Assembly (NCBI GenBank): GCA_044449065.1
Contig: JBIOHP010000006.1
Span: forward strand, 62,001-126,000
Length of the DNA stretch: 64,000 nucleotides
Origin: JBIOHP01 sp044449065
Lineage (GTDB): Bacteria; Bacteroidota; Ignavibacteria; UBA10030; SZUA-254
Reading direction: 5' to 3'
The notes beneath the pieces are model-generated. The model was given only the letters and a program-made list of their open reading frames with translations. It was not told the DNA's origin and made no database searches. Below, piece after piece: positions 18,192 to 27,409 of the stretch; the first letter of the stretch is position 1; each line of letters opens with the position of its first letter. The position numbers and the translations under genes were made by a program.

Positions 18192-19694
18192 TTATTTCTC
18201 GAACAAGTCGCTTGCCTTAACGACTTTGGAATTTTTTACATTTATTTTCAACGGAAACACTTCAATCGTTTTATCCTGGTCGAGGATTTTTTGCGCCGGG
18301 TTCGAGCTGTATTTTATCGGCGAGGGAGTGTTGTTCTTCAACGCGTCGAGGAAGTCCTTCCCCTTCCCCTCGTCGACCACAACGGCAAGTTTGATGTTTT
18401 TATCGTTGAGGTATTTCTTGATCGCGGCGTTCACGTCGTCAACCGAAAGCGTGGAAAGCTCCTTCTCGATCCGGTCGATGTAATAATCGGAGCCGTAAAA
18501 TTCGCTGTCCATCGCGTAGCCGAGGCGCCGGTTCATCGTGGACGCCCAGAGTTTGGAATAATTGACGACGAACTTCCTCGTGGATTCAAAGTCGTCTTTC
18601 GAGAGCCCTTTTTCAACCAGGTTTTTCAGTTCCCACAACGCGTTGCGGATGGCAAAGTGGGTGTTCTCCGGTTGAACGGGTCTCAGCCAAATGCTGAAAT
18701 ATTGCTGGCGGAGCGGAGTATTCAAATCCGGGAACGGGCCTCCGAGACCGCCGACAAACTTCTCGATGTACGAATAATCGCCGTAATTCAAACCGCGGTC
18801 GCCGCGCAGACGGTTCATCAATACTCCGTTGAACGTCCGGTGCTCGCCGAAATAGGAGTTTGCAACCATGAGCGCATAATAGTCTTTATCTTTGCGTGTG
18901 ATGGAGATCGGGTACCCCATCGAGACTGCGTACGCCCGCGTCGGTTTTTCCACGATAAGCGCTTCCACGTCTTTAATTTTTTCGGTTTTGGCAAGAGCAA
19001 CGTCTTTATGCGACCCTTTCGGCAGAATGGAAAAATCTTTTTGCATCGTCTCAGCCAGCGTAGATGGATACCCGCCGGCAATTCCGATCCAGAGATTTCC
19101 CTGTGTGTACATCTTCTTATAATATGCCTTCACATCATCGAGCGTAATGGATGTGATGCCCTGAACCGTTCCCGCTTCTAATTTACCGTAGGGATGTCCG
19201 TGGAACATGAAGGTGCACAGAGATTGTTTCCCGAGACCTTCGTCATCCGTAGCGCGAAGAGTGTTTTTAATATAATTGAGCTGATCGTCTTTCACCCGTT
19301 TAAAATCTTCTGAATCGAAGCGGGGATGCAGGAGAAGATCGGAAAATATTTTATAATAGCCATCGAGGTTATCGACGTGAATATCGCCTACGAAGGTCGT
19401 TATTTCCGTTTCCGGCTGGTAATCGATTCCCGCGGACCAGGGATATAATTTTTCAACGACCTGTGAATAGGTCAGGTCTTTTGTGCCGCCGCCCGCGATA
19501 AGAGCCGCGGTAAGAGCGTTCAATCCTTCTTTACCCTTCGGATCGTTAATAGAGCCGGCTTTCAGGATAACACGGAAGGTGATGAGCGGCGATTTAGCGC
19601 TTTGCAACTCGGTAAATTTAATATTTTGTGCGTTCATTACAGTCACTCCAGCAAGGACGAGCATTACTGCGAATATGAGAGTACGTGGTTTCAT
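18192..19694 (-). CDS. M16 peptidase-like protein, non-catalytic subunit
   Basis: The 500-residue protein has a signal peptide (MKPRTLIFAVMLVLAGVTVMNAQ) and the M16 fold (AGSINDPKGKEGLNALTAALIAGGG; RLRGDRGLNYGDYSY). The HxxEH zinc site is missing: where the active subunit has HFFEH this one has LNALT. M16 enzymes often work as an active/inactive pair, and the active partner is the preceding gene, whose stop overlaps this start (ATGA, 19691-19694). It should help form the chamber that degrades peptides in the periplasm. Confidence 0.9.
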   Translation of the reverse strand: MKPRTLIFAVMLVLAGVTVMNAQNIKFTELQSAKSPLITFRVILKAGSINDPKGKEGLNALTAALIAGGGTKDLTYSQVVEKLYPWSAGIDYQPETEITTFVGDIHVDNLDGYYKIFSDLLLHPRFDSEDFKRVKDDQLNYIKNTLRATDDEGLGKQSLCTFMFHGHPYGKLEAGTVQGITSITLDDVKAYYKKMYTQGNLWIGIAGGYPSTLAETMQKDFSILPKGSHKDVALAKTEKIKDVEALIVEKPTRAYAVSMGYPISITRKDKDYYALMVANSYFGEHRTFNGVLMNRLRGDRGLNYGDYSYIEKFVGGLGGPFPDLNTPLRQQYFSIWLRPVQPENTHFAIRNALWELKNLVEKGLSKDDFESTRKFVVNYSKLWASTMNRRLGYAMDSEFYGSDYYIDRIEKELSTLSVDDVNAAIKKYLNDKNIKLAVVVDEGKGKDFLDALKNNTPSPIKYSSNPAQKILDQDKTIEVFPLKINVKNSKVVKASDLFEK

Positions 19695-21049
19695 TTTCCA
19701 CTCTCCTCCTGGTGCAATACCAGGACAGTTCTGTTATTTGGCGTGAAATATTTTTTCGCCGCGTTCATGATATCGTCCGGGGTAATTTTATCGTATATCG
19801 CATACACCCGGTTCGCCGATTCCGGGTCGCCGGTGAGCGAGATATATTCCGCTGCAGTTCCGGCAACGGAGTTAGCGTCGTTCAATCCCATAGCATACGC
19901 GTACCGCATGTGCGATTTCACTGCGGCAAGCTTTTGGGCGTCGACCGGTTTCGTTTTAGCTTCTTCCATAGCGGCGTAAATCATCTCGCGGACCGTATCG
20001 ATATTCTTTATGTCTTTAATGCGTGAAAATATCCAGAACAATTCCGGATCGCGGTGATCGGAATTATTGGCGGCGATAAACTCAACAATTTGTTTTTCCA
20101 CCACAAGTTTGCGGAAAATATCGGACGTCTGGGAAAAATAAAGCTGGGATAAAAGATCGAGAGCCGGCATATCGACCAGACTATCGCTGAATGCCGGTCC
20201 GTGATACGAGACGGTCAGGATCGGCAGCGTTTTCGATTTCCACGGCAAGTCTATTTTCTTTTCCTCGGTCTGGGGAGGTTCGGCGGGAATGTCCAATTTG
20301 TAATTTCCCGTCTTCCAGTCGCCGTAATATTTTTTTGCAAGCGTCAGAAGATTATCATGATTGAAATCGCCCACGATCACAAGAACGCAATTTTCCGGGC
20401 GGTACCAGCGGTCGAAGAACGTCAAACTGTATTGATACTGATTCGGCATATCCTGAATGTCTTTCAGGAATCCCATCGTCGTGTGTTTGTAGGTGTGGGT
20501 TGTGAACGCGGCTTCCCGGACTTTTTCTTCGATAGCTTGAAATGGACTCGATGAGTTTTTATTATATTCGCCCAGGATGGCGCCCGCTTCGGTTTTGAAA
20601 TCATCCTCCGAATATTTGAGGTGCATGAAACGATCGGATTCAATATCCATCATCTGTTCCAGCGCCGCTGAGCTCGCAAACGTATGGTAGATCGTTTGAT
20701 CGTCGGATGTAAACGCGTTATTATCCGCGCCGATGGATTTCAAGACGTCGTTGAATTTATCTTTATCGTATTTTTCAGTTCCGCGGAACATCATATGTTC
20801 GAAGAAATGCGCGAAACCGGATTTGCCCGGTTCGACCTCATTCCGGGAGCCGGTTCGAACCACTGTATAGTACGCGATGATACCGGGACTATCGAACGGG
20901 ATGGAAACAATTTTCAATCCGTTCTCCAGTTGGTCCTGGTAAATTTGATACGGAAAAACTTTGGAGCCCGCCGCCCCTTTATTCTCCTGAGCGAACATTA
21001 CTGCCATGGGAAGAAGAAAGAGCAGAATGGTTCCGAAATATCGGATCAT
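19691..21049 (-). CDS. M16 family zinc peptidase, active subunit
   Basis: Zinc motif HFFEH (His81, Glu84, His85) with the third ligand Glu161 in GEYNKN, exactly 76 residues after His85 as in insulysin-type enzymes. The frame is open to 21130; I choose the ATG at 21049 because GGAGGG precedes it and a signal peptide follows (MIRYFGTILLFLLPMAVMFAQ). That gives 452 residues. It is translationally coupled to the inactive subunit. A periplasmic peptide-degrading role is inferred. Confidence 0.93.
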   Translation of the reverse strand: MIRYFGTILLFLLPMAVMFAQENKGAAGSKVFPYQIYQDQLENGLKIVSIPFDSPGIIAYYTVVRTGSRNEVEPGKSGFAHFFEHMMFRGTEKYDKDKFNDVLKSIGADNNAFTSDDQTIYHTFASSAALEQMMDIESDRFMHLKYSEDDFKTEAGAILGEYNKNSSSPFQAIEEKVREAAFTTHTYKHTTMGFLKDIQDMPNQYQYSLTFFDRWYRPENCVLVIVGDFNHDNLLTLAKKYYGDWKTGNYKLDIPAEPPQTEEKKIDLPWKSKTLPILTVSYHGPAFSDSLVDMPALDLLSQLYFSQTSDIFRKLVVEKQIVEFIAANNSDHRDPELFWIFSRIKDIKNIDTVREMIYAAMEEAKTKPVDAQKLAAVKSHMRYAYAMGLNDANSVAGTAAEYISLTGDPESANRVYAIYDKITPDDIMNAAKKYFTPNNRTVLVLHQEESGK

Positions 21050-21329
21050 AAGACCCTCCATAAAATTCTTGAATAATAATTGGTTTGTACGTGTGAATAC
21101 TTGGGGTGAATCCCTGACCGGGACTCCCATGTTGTTTCTACTTTACGTGATTTAGGGGTAAATGTTGCTCTTAATGTACTAAAAAGAGGCGAGAGATGCT
21201 AAGGTGAAAGAGGTCTCCTGAAATGGAAAATCAAGTTATCCTGTATCAATGATAAGATTATCCCGGTGCCTTTAAGGTATTTCGTCCGTCTGCAGATGAA
21301 TTTCCGTGTACTGTGTGGAAATCCAAGTT

Positions 21330-22481
21330 TTACTGAGATTTGCTCGCCTTTTTCAGATGCACGTCCCCGTTAATCGTTTCGATATGAATTTTGTTTTTTC
21401 CACCGGCGATGGTTCCCTTGCCGTAAATATATTTCCGGGCAGAGCCGTGATCGCGCTCCCACGTATCTGTCTCATCTTTCTTCAAATCGAAGTCGCTGAT
21501 GATTTTGGGAATTGCTCCCTCACTCCATCGGTCATTGTTTTTTGTATAGGCAAGCGAAATATCGACGTCCATCGAAAGCGCATCGGGCACAACGAGTGTA
21601 ATGTCGCCGCCTTTCGAGCTAATATAAACGTCGCGGTTACCCTGCACCGGATCGCCGACCATCGTTGCGGTAACATTCCCGCCCATTGTTTGCGCGTTGA
21701 TGCTGCCGTCGATTGTATCGATCTCGATATTTCCTCCCATCGTCTTTGCCTTTACATATTTTTGGACCGAGTGAATGGAAATATCGCCGCCCATGGTATT
21801 CACGTTTGCGCCGAAGGGAGCATGATCGACGTTTATTTCTCCACCCATAGTGCTTATATTAACTTCCTTGCCCGTGCTCTTTCCGGCTCTATCCGAAACA
21901 TTATCATAGGTGACCGAGCCGCCCATCGAGTGGCCGCTGACATTTCCCGTCACATCCCGCAGGAGCACTGTTCCGCCGTTCGTTTTCACTTCGCCGTCAA
22001 CATCCGATTTGGTGAGCGTGATGCTTCCTCCCATAGTTTTCAGATCGATAGCGCCCTTAAGATGAGTGAGATTTAACTCCCCACCCATCGTGTTGCCATT
22101 TATTGTTCCTTCGATATTCTCAAGCCGGATTTCTCCACCCATGGTGTTCAATTCGAGATCGAACTTTTGGGGAACCTTAATACGAAATTCCAGATTCGAG
22201 CTCGAACTTCTCCGGCGTCGTTCATAATCGGAAACAATGCTTACGCCAGAGGATACCTTCTCGATATCGACATGTGTATATTTCGCGTCCCTCCCGTTCA
22301 AATCGACTTGAACCGAGACTTTCTCTTCATCCCATCCGGTGACAATGATTGCGCCGCCGGTTCTGAGGTCCATTTCCAATTTTTCACCGGATTTGACCGT
22401 TATTTCTTTTTCTATATCCGCAGCATATAAAATCGCAGAAAAAAGGGTGAAAACAGCAAAAATACTAAAAATATGTTTCAT
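21330..22481 (-). CDS. DUF4097-type beta-solenoid protein with 18-residue TMGG repeats
   Basis: The 383-residue protein has a signal peptide (MKHIFSIFAVFTLFSAILYA). From residue 113 a repeat begins with (N/K/S/Q)TMGG; the glycine pairs recur every 18 residues (units starting at 113, 131, 149, 167, 185), then after a 26-residue unit again at 211, 229, 247 and 265. Each unit reads TMGGxhxhxxhxGxhxxx, typical of a stacked beta-helix. DUF4097 proteins are putative adhesin or envelope proteins of unknown role. No sorting domain is present. The promoter should lie in 22482-22632. Confidence 0.85.
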   Translation of the reverse strand: MKHIFSIFAVFTLFSAILYAADIEKEITVKSGEKLEMDLRTGGAIIVTGWDEEKVSVQVDLNGRDAKYTHVDIEKVSSGVSIVSDYERRRRSSSSNLEFRIKVPQKFDLELNTMGGEIRLENIEGTINGNTMGGELNLTHLKGAIDLKTMGGSITLTKSDVDGEVKTNGGTVLLRDVTGNVSGHSMGGSVTYDNVSDRAGKSTGKEVNISTMGGEINVDHAPFGANVNTMGGDISIHSVQKYVKAKTMGGNIEIDTIDGSINAQTMGGNVTATMVGDPVQGNRDVYISSKGGDITLVVPDALSMDVDISLAYTKNNDRWSEGAIPKIISDFDLKKDETDTWERDHGSARKYIYGKGTIAGGKNKIHIETINGDVHLKKASKSQ

Positions 22482-22632
22482 AGAATGACCAGTCTATAAA
22501 TGATAAAAAGATGCGCTATTCTTTTGACGTATGTATCGCTCAAAAGGTTGTACCCTGTGGTGGGAAGTTCTCTATATAGTGATGTGCCCGGGAGGGTGGA
22601 CGAGATGGAAAAATTGGAGATTACAGGGGATG

Positions 22633-23226
22633 TTAATCCTTCATTTTACACATCCGTTCGTAATCTTCTGGAGTATTGATATTGTTGATAACAGAGAATC
22701 CGAATTTGTTTACGGTGTTGTACGTCGATACGGTCAAGGTTTTCATATCTTCGAGGCATCGCGATACGGAATACTGTTTTTCGCGGAGATGTTTAACCAC
22801 AAACGGAAAACTTGCCCGGGAATAAACAGCGCATAACGGCTGTGCGATTTTATTATCCGTGGGGAGTATAACATCCGCGTCAAATCGTTTGTCCGCCAAT
22901 CTCTCAATGAGTTTCGCTGTGACGAATGGCAGATCACAGGAAATCACGAATATATGTTTCGCCGATGATCTCACTAACGCCGCGTGAATGCCGCCTAATG
23001 GACCGGACTCTTTGATAATATCCGATTGAATATGCAGCTTCAGAAATTCATACGGCTCTTTTTGGTCTGTAATGATTGTAATAGTAGTGAAAAGTTTATC
23101 TAAGGTCGATGCGATACGCTCGATGAAGGGTTTGCCGTCGAGGTCAAGCAGCGCTTTATCCTGTCCCATGCGGGTGCTTTTGCCGCCCGCAAGGATAAAT
23201 GCAGGAATTTCGTTATAGATTTTCAT
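22633..23226 (-). CDS. mobA: Molybdenum cofactor guanylyltransferase
   Basis: It links GMP to molybdopterin to give the dinucleotide cofactor. At 197 residues it is normal size. The nucleotide-binding motif is LAGGKSTRMGQDKALL, followed by GPLGGIHAAL and ISCDLPFV (metal-binding Asp). No other molybdopterin gene is in the window. The FxxxNINTPEDYER end is typical. Confidence 0.9.
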   Translation of the reverse strand: MKIYNEIPAFILAGGKSTRMGQDKALLDLDGKPFIERIASTLDKLFTTITIITDQKEPYEFLKLHIQSDIIKESGPLGGIHAALVRSSAKHIFVISCDLPFVTAKLIERLADKRFDADVILPTDNKIAQPLCAVYSRASFPFVVKHLREKQYSVSRCLEDMKTLTVSTYNTVNKFGFSVINNINTPEDYERMCKMKD

Positions 23227-23647
23227 TATGTGTTACGCCCCTTTCTATTTCTCTGGATATTGTCCCAACATATACCTGGCAATTATATGGGGGGTTGCTT
23301 CAACTGCAAGAGGATACAAGCAGGACGCTTATCCCGCCGGCGTTCCGAATCCAACAAGATGATGCGTATATTTTTGGACATAACCAGGTTACTGAAAGTT
23401 TCAGCGATTGTTATCTTCGTGCTGGAGCTTATGGTATTGCGTTGATACCTTTCACAAGTGCGGTTGTGATGGTAGAAGTTCACCTAACCCTATACTTAAA
23501 GTTACAATTATTTACAAAGGGAATCAAACTGCCGGAAAATCTTAATGCTATGCGTCACATAAATTCGATAGGCGAAAGATACCATCATCCGAGCTTGGCT
23601 TAAAGTTTCCTCGCTAACGTTACATAGCTATTATTGACCATTATTCT

Positions 23648-23676
23648 TTGCATCCAACATTCTTTTTCACTAAATT
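23648..23676 (+). promoter_or_regulatory. Sigma70-like promoter of marR
   Basis: TTGCAT (23648-23653), a 17-base spacer and TAAATT (23671-23676) fit a sigma70 promoter. The palindrome just downstream (23679-23695) would overlap the transcription start, which fits autorepression. Confidence 0.45.
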
Positions 23677-23678
23677 AG

Positions 23679-23695
23679 ATTTAAACTATTTAAAT
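23679..23695. promoter_or_regulatory. Palindromic operator candidate for MarR
   Basis: ATTTAAA-CTA-TTTAAAT is a perfect inverted repeat of 7 bases with a 3-base centre, 14 bases before the marR start codon. MarR proteins usually bind such palindromes in their own promoters. AT-rich palindromes occur by chance more often than GC-rich ones. Confidence 0.5.
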
Positions 23696-23709
23696 TTAAA
23701 TTATATATC

Positions 23710-24168
23710 TTGGAAACAACTAAAAAATATGGAAAAAAGGCAGATATTGCATTGAGCATGTGGGTCAAACTTGCACGAGCTTCTCAGACCTTTGGGAAAC
23801 TCACGCAAAAACATATCCAATCATTTGGTTTGACCGAACCGCAATTTGGCGTGCTTGAATGCCTTGGACATGTGGGTCCGCTGACGTTCGGCGAACTATC
23901 CCGCAAACAGCTTGTCAGCGGGGGTAATATGACCTGTGTCGTCGATAATCTTGAGAAGGAAGGTTTGGTTGAACGTATCCCCAGCAAGAAAGACCGGCGC
24001 GCGATCATTGTTCAGCTTACAGACAAAGGTAAAAATCTCTTCGATTCAATTTTTGTGAAGCATGCCGAGTATGTCGCCCAGCTTGCCTCGGTGCTCACCG
24101 AGGACGAACAAGAAAAATTATCGATCCTCGTGAAAAAACTGGGAGTGGCATTGCAGGGAAAATCGTAA
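23710..24168 (+). CDS. MarR family transcriptional regulator
   Basis: The 152-residue protein has the MarR winged helix: helical N-terminus, LTEPQFGVLECLGHVGPLTFGELSRKQLVSGGNMTCVVDNLEKEGLVERIPS and the wing DRRAIIVQLTDKG. The start is TTG at 23710; the first ATG in frame is 16 codons in and would cut the first helix. No target gene adjoins it (argH is convergent), so the palindrome upstream suggests it mainly regulates itself. The inducer is unknown. Confidence 0.9.
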   Translation: METTKKYGKKADIALSMWVKLARASQTFGKLTQKHIQSFGLTEPQFGVLECLGHVGPLTFGELSRKQLVSGGNMTCVVDNLEKEGLVERIPSKKDRRAIIVQLTDKGKNLFDSIFVKHAEYVAQLASVLTEDEQEKLSILVKKLGVALQGKS

Positions 24169-24186
24169 GCATTCGGGCTGATCGCA

Positions 24187-25578
24187 TTACAGTTTCTTCG
24201 TCCAGTATTTTAATGCTTTAGAAAACTCCTTCGGAGATGTCGAACCCGCCGATTTTTTCAACGCGATAGATTTTCTCGCGTCCAACACGTCGAAGGTATC
24301 CTTCTCAAACAGCGTCGAATATTTTTTAAACTCTTTCAACGATAAACCGTTTAATCCGATTTTTCGCGAGGCGCACTCCCGCACCATAGCTCCCACCACT
24401 GTGTGAGCTTTCCTGAACGGCATCCCTTTCCGCACAAGGTAATCAGCGGCTTCGGTTGCGAGGAGAAAATCTGAATTCAATTCCGTTTCAAACCGCCCTG
24501 CGTTAAACGAAACAGCTTTCAGCATCATCGCGCACATTTCAAGGGAGCTCACGGTTGTATCTGCCGCGTCGAACAGCGGTTCTTTATCCTCCTGCATATC
24601 GCGGTTATAGGCAAGCGGAAGTCCTTTCATGATCGTCAGAATTGCCATCAGGTCGCCGTATACCCTTCCGGTTTTACCACGGATCAGCTCGGCTATATCG
24701 GGATTCTTTTTCTGCGGCATAATACTGCTGCCGGTGGTAAACTCGTCCCTGATCTCGATGAAGTTCCACTCTTTCGTGCTCCACAAAACCAATTCCTCAC
24801 ATAATCTGCTGAGGTGCATCATGATTATGGAGCAATGGCTGATAAATTCAATCAGCACATCGCGGTCGCTGACCGCATCTATACTATTCTCAATTATTCC
24901 TGAAAAACCCAGCATTCGGGCAGATGCGTTTCGGTCAATAGGGAACGAGGTTCCACCCAATGCGGCTGCGCCAAGCGGCGATTGTTCAATCCGTTTTTGA
25001 CAATCTGCCAACCGCTCCTTATCGCGTTCGAACATCGAAACATATGCAAGAAGATGGTGACCGAGAAGGATCGGCTGGGCCCTTTGCATGTGAGTGTAGC
25101 CGGGCATGATAACCGATGAATATTTTTCTGCGCGATTCAGCAAAACCTTCTGGAGCGAAACCAGACGCCGCATCAGGAGATGCGCAGTTTTTTGAAGATA
25201 GAGCCGTCCATCAAGCGCTATCTGATCGTTCCTGCTGCGCGCGGTATGAAGTTTTCCGCCGATAATTCCGACTTTTTCTATCAGTCGTTTCTCAATCGCC
25301 ATATGAACATCTTCGGAGGTGAAGCGTTCTTTTTTGCCGGATGCTATATGAAAAGAAAACTTGCCTGATTGTATTTCCCGAAGAATTCCGTTTAAAGCAA
25401 TTGTAATTTTCTTTGCTTCTGCAGATGTGACGATGTTCTGCCTCTTCAGCATCGTGATATGCGAAATGCTGCCATGTATGTCTTCAGCGTATAATCGCTT
25501 ATCGAAGTGAAGCGAAGAAGAAAATTTTAGCGCCGCGGGATGTAAGTTTTTTCTGAAACGTCCTGCCTGAATCGGCAT
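24187..25578 (-). CDS. argH: Argininosuccinate lyase
   Basis: Last step of arginine synthesis: argininosuccinate to arginine and fumarate. The 463-residue protein carries the superfamily signature GSSIMPQKKNPD and the motifs HTARSRNDQ and MPGYTHMQRAQP. It is the last gene of the arg run, 99 bases after argG, with a stem-loop in that gap. It is convergent with marR, 18 bases between stops. Confidence 0.96.
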   Translation of the reverse strand: MPIQAGRFRKNLHPAALKFSSSLHFDKRLYAEDIHGSISHITMLKRQNIVTSAEAKKITIALNGILREIQSGKFSFHIASGKKERFTSEDVHMAIEKRLIEKVGIIGGKLHTARSRNDQIALDGRLYLQKTAHLLMRRLVSLQKVLLNRAEKYSSVIMPGYTHMQRAQPILLGHHLLAYVSMFERDKERLADCQKRIEQSPLGAAALGGTSFPIDRNASARMLGFSGIIENSIDAVSDRDVLIEFISHCSIIMMHLSRLCEELVLWSTKEWNFIEIRDEFTTGSSIMPQKKNPDIAELIRGKTGRVYGDLMAILTIMKGLPLAYNRDMQEDKEPLFDAADTTVSSLEMCAMMLKAVSFNAGRFETELNSDFLLATEAADYLVRKGMPFRKAHTVVGAMVRECASRKIGLNGLSLKEFKKYSTLFEKDTFDVLDARKSIALKKSAGSTSPKEFSKALKYWTKKL

Positions 25579-25626
25579 AGATATTTTTATAGTCGGTAAC
25601 GGTTAATTGAGATCTGAATTTTTTTT

Positions 25627-25665
25627 AAAGTACGCTGAACTACCGGATGCTATGTTCAGTACTTT
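25627..25665. promoter_or_regulatory. Stem-loop between argG and argH
   Basis: AAAGTACGCTGAAC (25627-25640) pairs with GTTCAGTACTTT (25654-25665) with a 2-base bulge. On the minus strand it is followed by a run of A rather than T, so it is not a standard terminator. It might be an mRNA processing or stability element; that is inference. Confidence 0.4.
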
Positions 25666-25677
25666 CAAGATACAAAA

Positions 25678-26922
25678 TTATTCAGAAACTGTGTTGAGTA
25701 CCGGTTCTTTTGGGTGTCCGTTATTTTTATGCTGCACCTGGTAATATGTTTTCAGGGGCAATCCGAATATTTTAATAAATCCTTCCGATGCCCGGTGATC
25801 GAACGTGTCCTCAGCGGTATATGTTGCAAGGTTAGCATTATACAGTGAAAAATGAGACGCTCTACCAGCAACAGAAACGGTCCCTTTATAGAGTTTTATC
25901 CTCACAATGCCGGAGACCGTTTTCTGCGTCTCATCAAAAAATGCATCGAGGGCGTGACGGAGCGGCGAGAACCACAGGCCGTTATAAATTAAATTGGCGT
26001 ATTCCTGTGAGAGCTGCGATTTCATATTGAACACCGATTTATCGAGCGTGAGACGTTCCAGTTCGGTGTGCGCAAAATGCAGAATGGTGGCTGCAGGCGC
26101 TTCGTAAATCTCCCGCGATTTTATTCCCACGAGCCGATTCTCAACAAGGTCGATTCTGCCGATACCATGTGATCCGCCGATTTCATTCAATTTTTCAATC
26201 AGAGTAATGCAATCCATCTGCTCCTTATTTAGGCAGACAGGAATACCGTTCTTGAACTCAATTGTGACATACACCGGGACATCGGGAGCTTTTTCCGGTG
26301 ACACGGTTCGCTGGTAGGCGTCCTCAGGCGGTTCAACCATTGGGTCTTCAAGTATGCCGCATTCAATGCTCGTCCCCCAGATATTTTCATCGATGGAATA
26401 GGGAGATGCGACAGTCGCAGCAACGGGAATGCCATGTTTCTTCGCATACGCTATCTCTTCCTCTCGCGATTTGAATTCCCACTCGCGCAGAGGGGCGATG
26501 ACTTTCAATTCCGGCGCCAGGGCATTTACTGCAACTTCAAACCTCACCTGGTCGTTGCCCTTCCCGGTGCAGCCATGAGCCACTGCGGTTGCGCCTTCCA
26601 GCCGGGCAATATCGACGAGATATTTTGCAAGCAGCGGACGGCCAAGGGAGGTCGCCATCGGGTATGATTTTTCATACAACGCTCCGGCTTTTAATGCCCG
26701 GAAAATATACGATTCGACAAATTCTTTGGTAAGATCGTGAACATAAGCACGAACGGCGCCGGTGCCCAGGGCTTTCTCTCGAACTCCCTGAAGTTCTTTC
26801 TTCTGTCCAAGATTCCCTGTCGCGGTGACGATATCCACACCATGAGTATCCATCAACCATTTAATCATCACGGAGGTATCCAGACCGCCGGAATAGGCAA
26901 CTACTATTTTATTTTTATCCAT
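25678..26922 (-). CDS. argG: Argininosuccinate synthase
   Basis: It joins citrulline and aspartate with ATP use. The P-loop is AYSGGLDTSV and further motifs are GCTGKGNDQVRFE and EFKNGIPV. At 414 residues it is normal size. Its start overlaps the argR stop by one base (TAATG), so the two are translationally coupled. Confidence 0.97.
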   Translation of the reverse strand: MDKNKIVVAYSGGLDTSVMIKWLMDTHGVDIVTATGNLGQKKELQGVREKALGTGAVRAYVHDLTKEFVESYIFRALKAGALYEKSYPMATSLGRPLLAKYLVDIARLEGATAVAHGCTGKGNDQVRFEVAVNALAPELKVIAPLREWEFKSREEEIAYAKKHGIPVAATVASPYSIDENIWGTSIECGILEDPMVEPPEDAYQRTVSPEKAPDVPVYVTIEFKNGIPVCLNKEQMDCITLIEKLNEIGGSHGIGRIDLVENRLVGIKSREIYEAPAATILHFAHTELERLTLDKSVFNMKSQLSQEYANLIYNGLWFSPLRHALDAFFDETQKTVSGIVRIKLYKGTVSVAGRASHFSLYNANLATYTAEDTFDHRASEGFIKIFGLPLKTYYQVQHKNNGHPKEPVLNTVSE

Positions 26923-27371
26923 TATAATCCTTCGTTGAGTTTTTGTTTGAGAAATTCGAGTAAATGCTTTGTCTTATCGATGGAGGTGGGAATGACAAGC
27001 AGCGTATTATCCCCGGCGAGCGTACCGATAATATTTTTATTATTCAGCGCGTCGAGAAATTCCGCCACGACACTCGCGCAACCCGGGAGTGTTTTAATAA
27101 CGATGATGCTTTCATTAGCATTCACAGCAATGATTTGCTTCGATACTATTGGACGCAGAATATTCACCTCCGTCGCTTCGGGTTGGATTGTGTAGTGAGC
27201 GCTAACGCCGTCAGATATGCGTCCCACGCCAATGTCCCTCAAATCTCGTGAGAGAGTTGCCTGGGTGACATCGATCCCTCGCTTTTTTAATTGAAGGCGC
27301 AATTCATCCTGGTTTGCGATCTGCTTGTGTGTAATAATATCCTTGATTGCAAAATGTCTCTTATTTTTCAT
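26922..27371 (-). CDS. argR: Arginine repressor
   Basis: The 149-residue protein has an N-terminal winged helix (IKDIITHKQIANQDELRLQLKKRG, VTQATLSRDLRDIGV) and the C-terminal arginine-binding, hexamer-forming domain (GTLAGDNTLLVIPT). It represses arginine synthesis genes when arginine is plentiful. It is embedded between argB and argG, so it would be part of its own regulon. Its likely sites are the palindromes at 30595-30630. Confidence 0.95.
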   Translation of the reverse strand: MKNKRHFAIKDIITHKQIANQDELRLQLKKRGIDVTQATLSRDLRDIGVGRISDGVSAHYTIQPEATEVNILRPIVSKQIIAVNANESIIVIKTLPGCASVVAEFLDALNNKNIIGTLAGDNTLLVIPTSIDKTKHLLEFLKQKLNEGL

Positions 27372-27409
27372 GTTCGTTTATCCTTCCTGATCCCTGGTGG
27401 GAGTTTCGA

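Larger units (their letters stand above)
23227..23709. other. Noncoding stretch between mobA and marR
   Basis: These 483 bases between divergent genes contain no supported gene. An open frame of 134 codons on the plus strand overlaps mobA and resembles nothing known. The right-hand end holds the marR promoter and palindrome. Confidence 0.6.

Noticed and set aside
18291..19181. 296-codon plus-strand open frame opposite the M16 gene
   Set aside because: It lies fully antisense to a clear peptidase gene and its product is Arg/Val-rich without any known motif.
21306..22076. 256-codon plus-strand open frame opposite the DUF4097 gene
   Set aside because: Antisense of the TMGG repeat; the regular codon pattern keeps the frame open by chance.
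23199..23603. 134-codon plus-strand open frame in the mobA-marR gap
   Set aside because: It overlaps the start of mobA and shows no domain, RBS or composition expected of a gene.
25627..25665. Terminator between argG and argH
   Set aside because: The stem is good, but on the transcribed strand an A-run rather than a T-run follows, so argH is likely co-transcribed.
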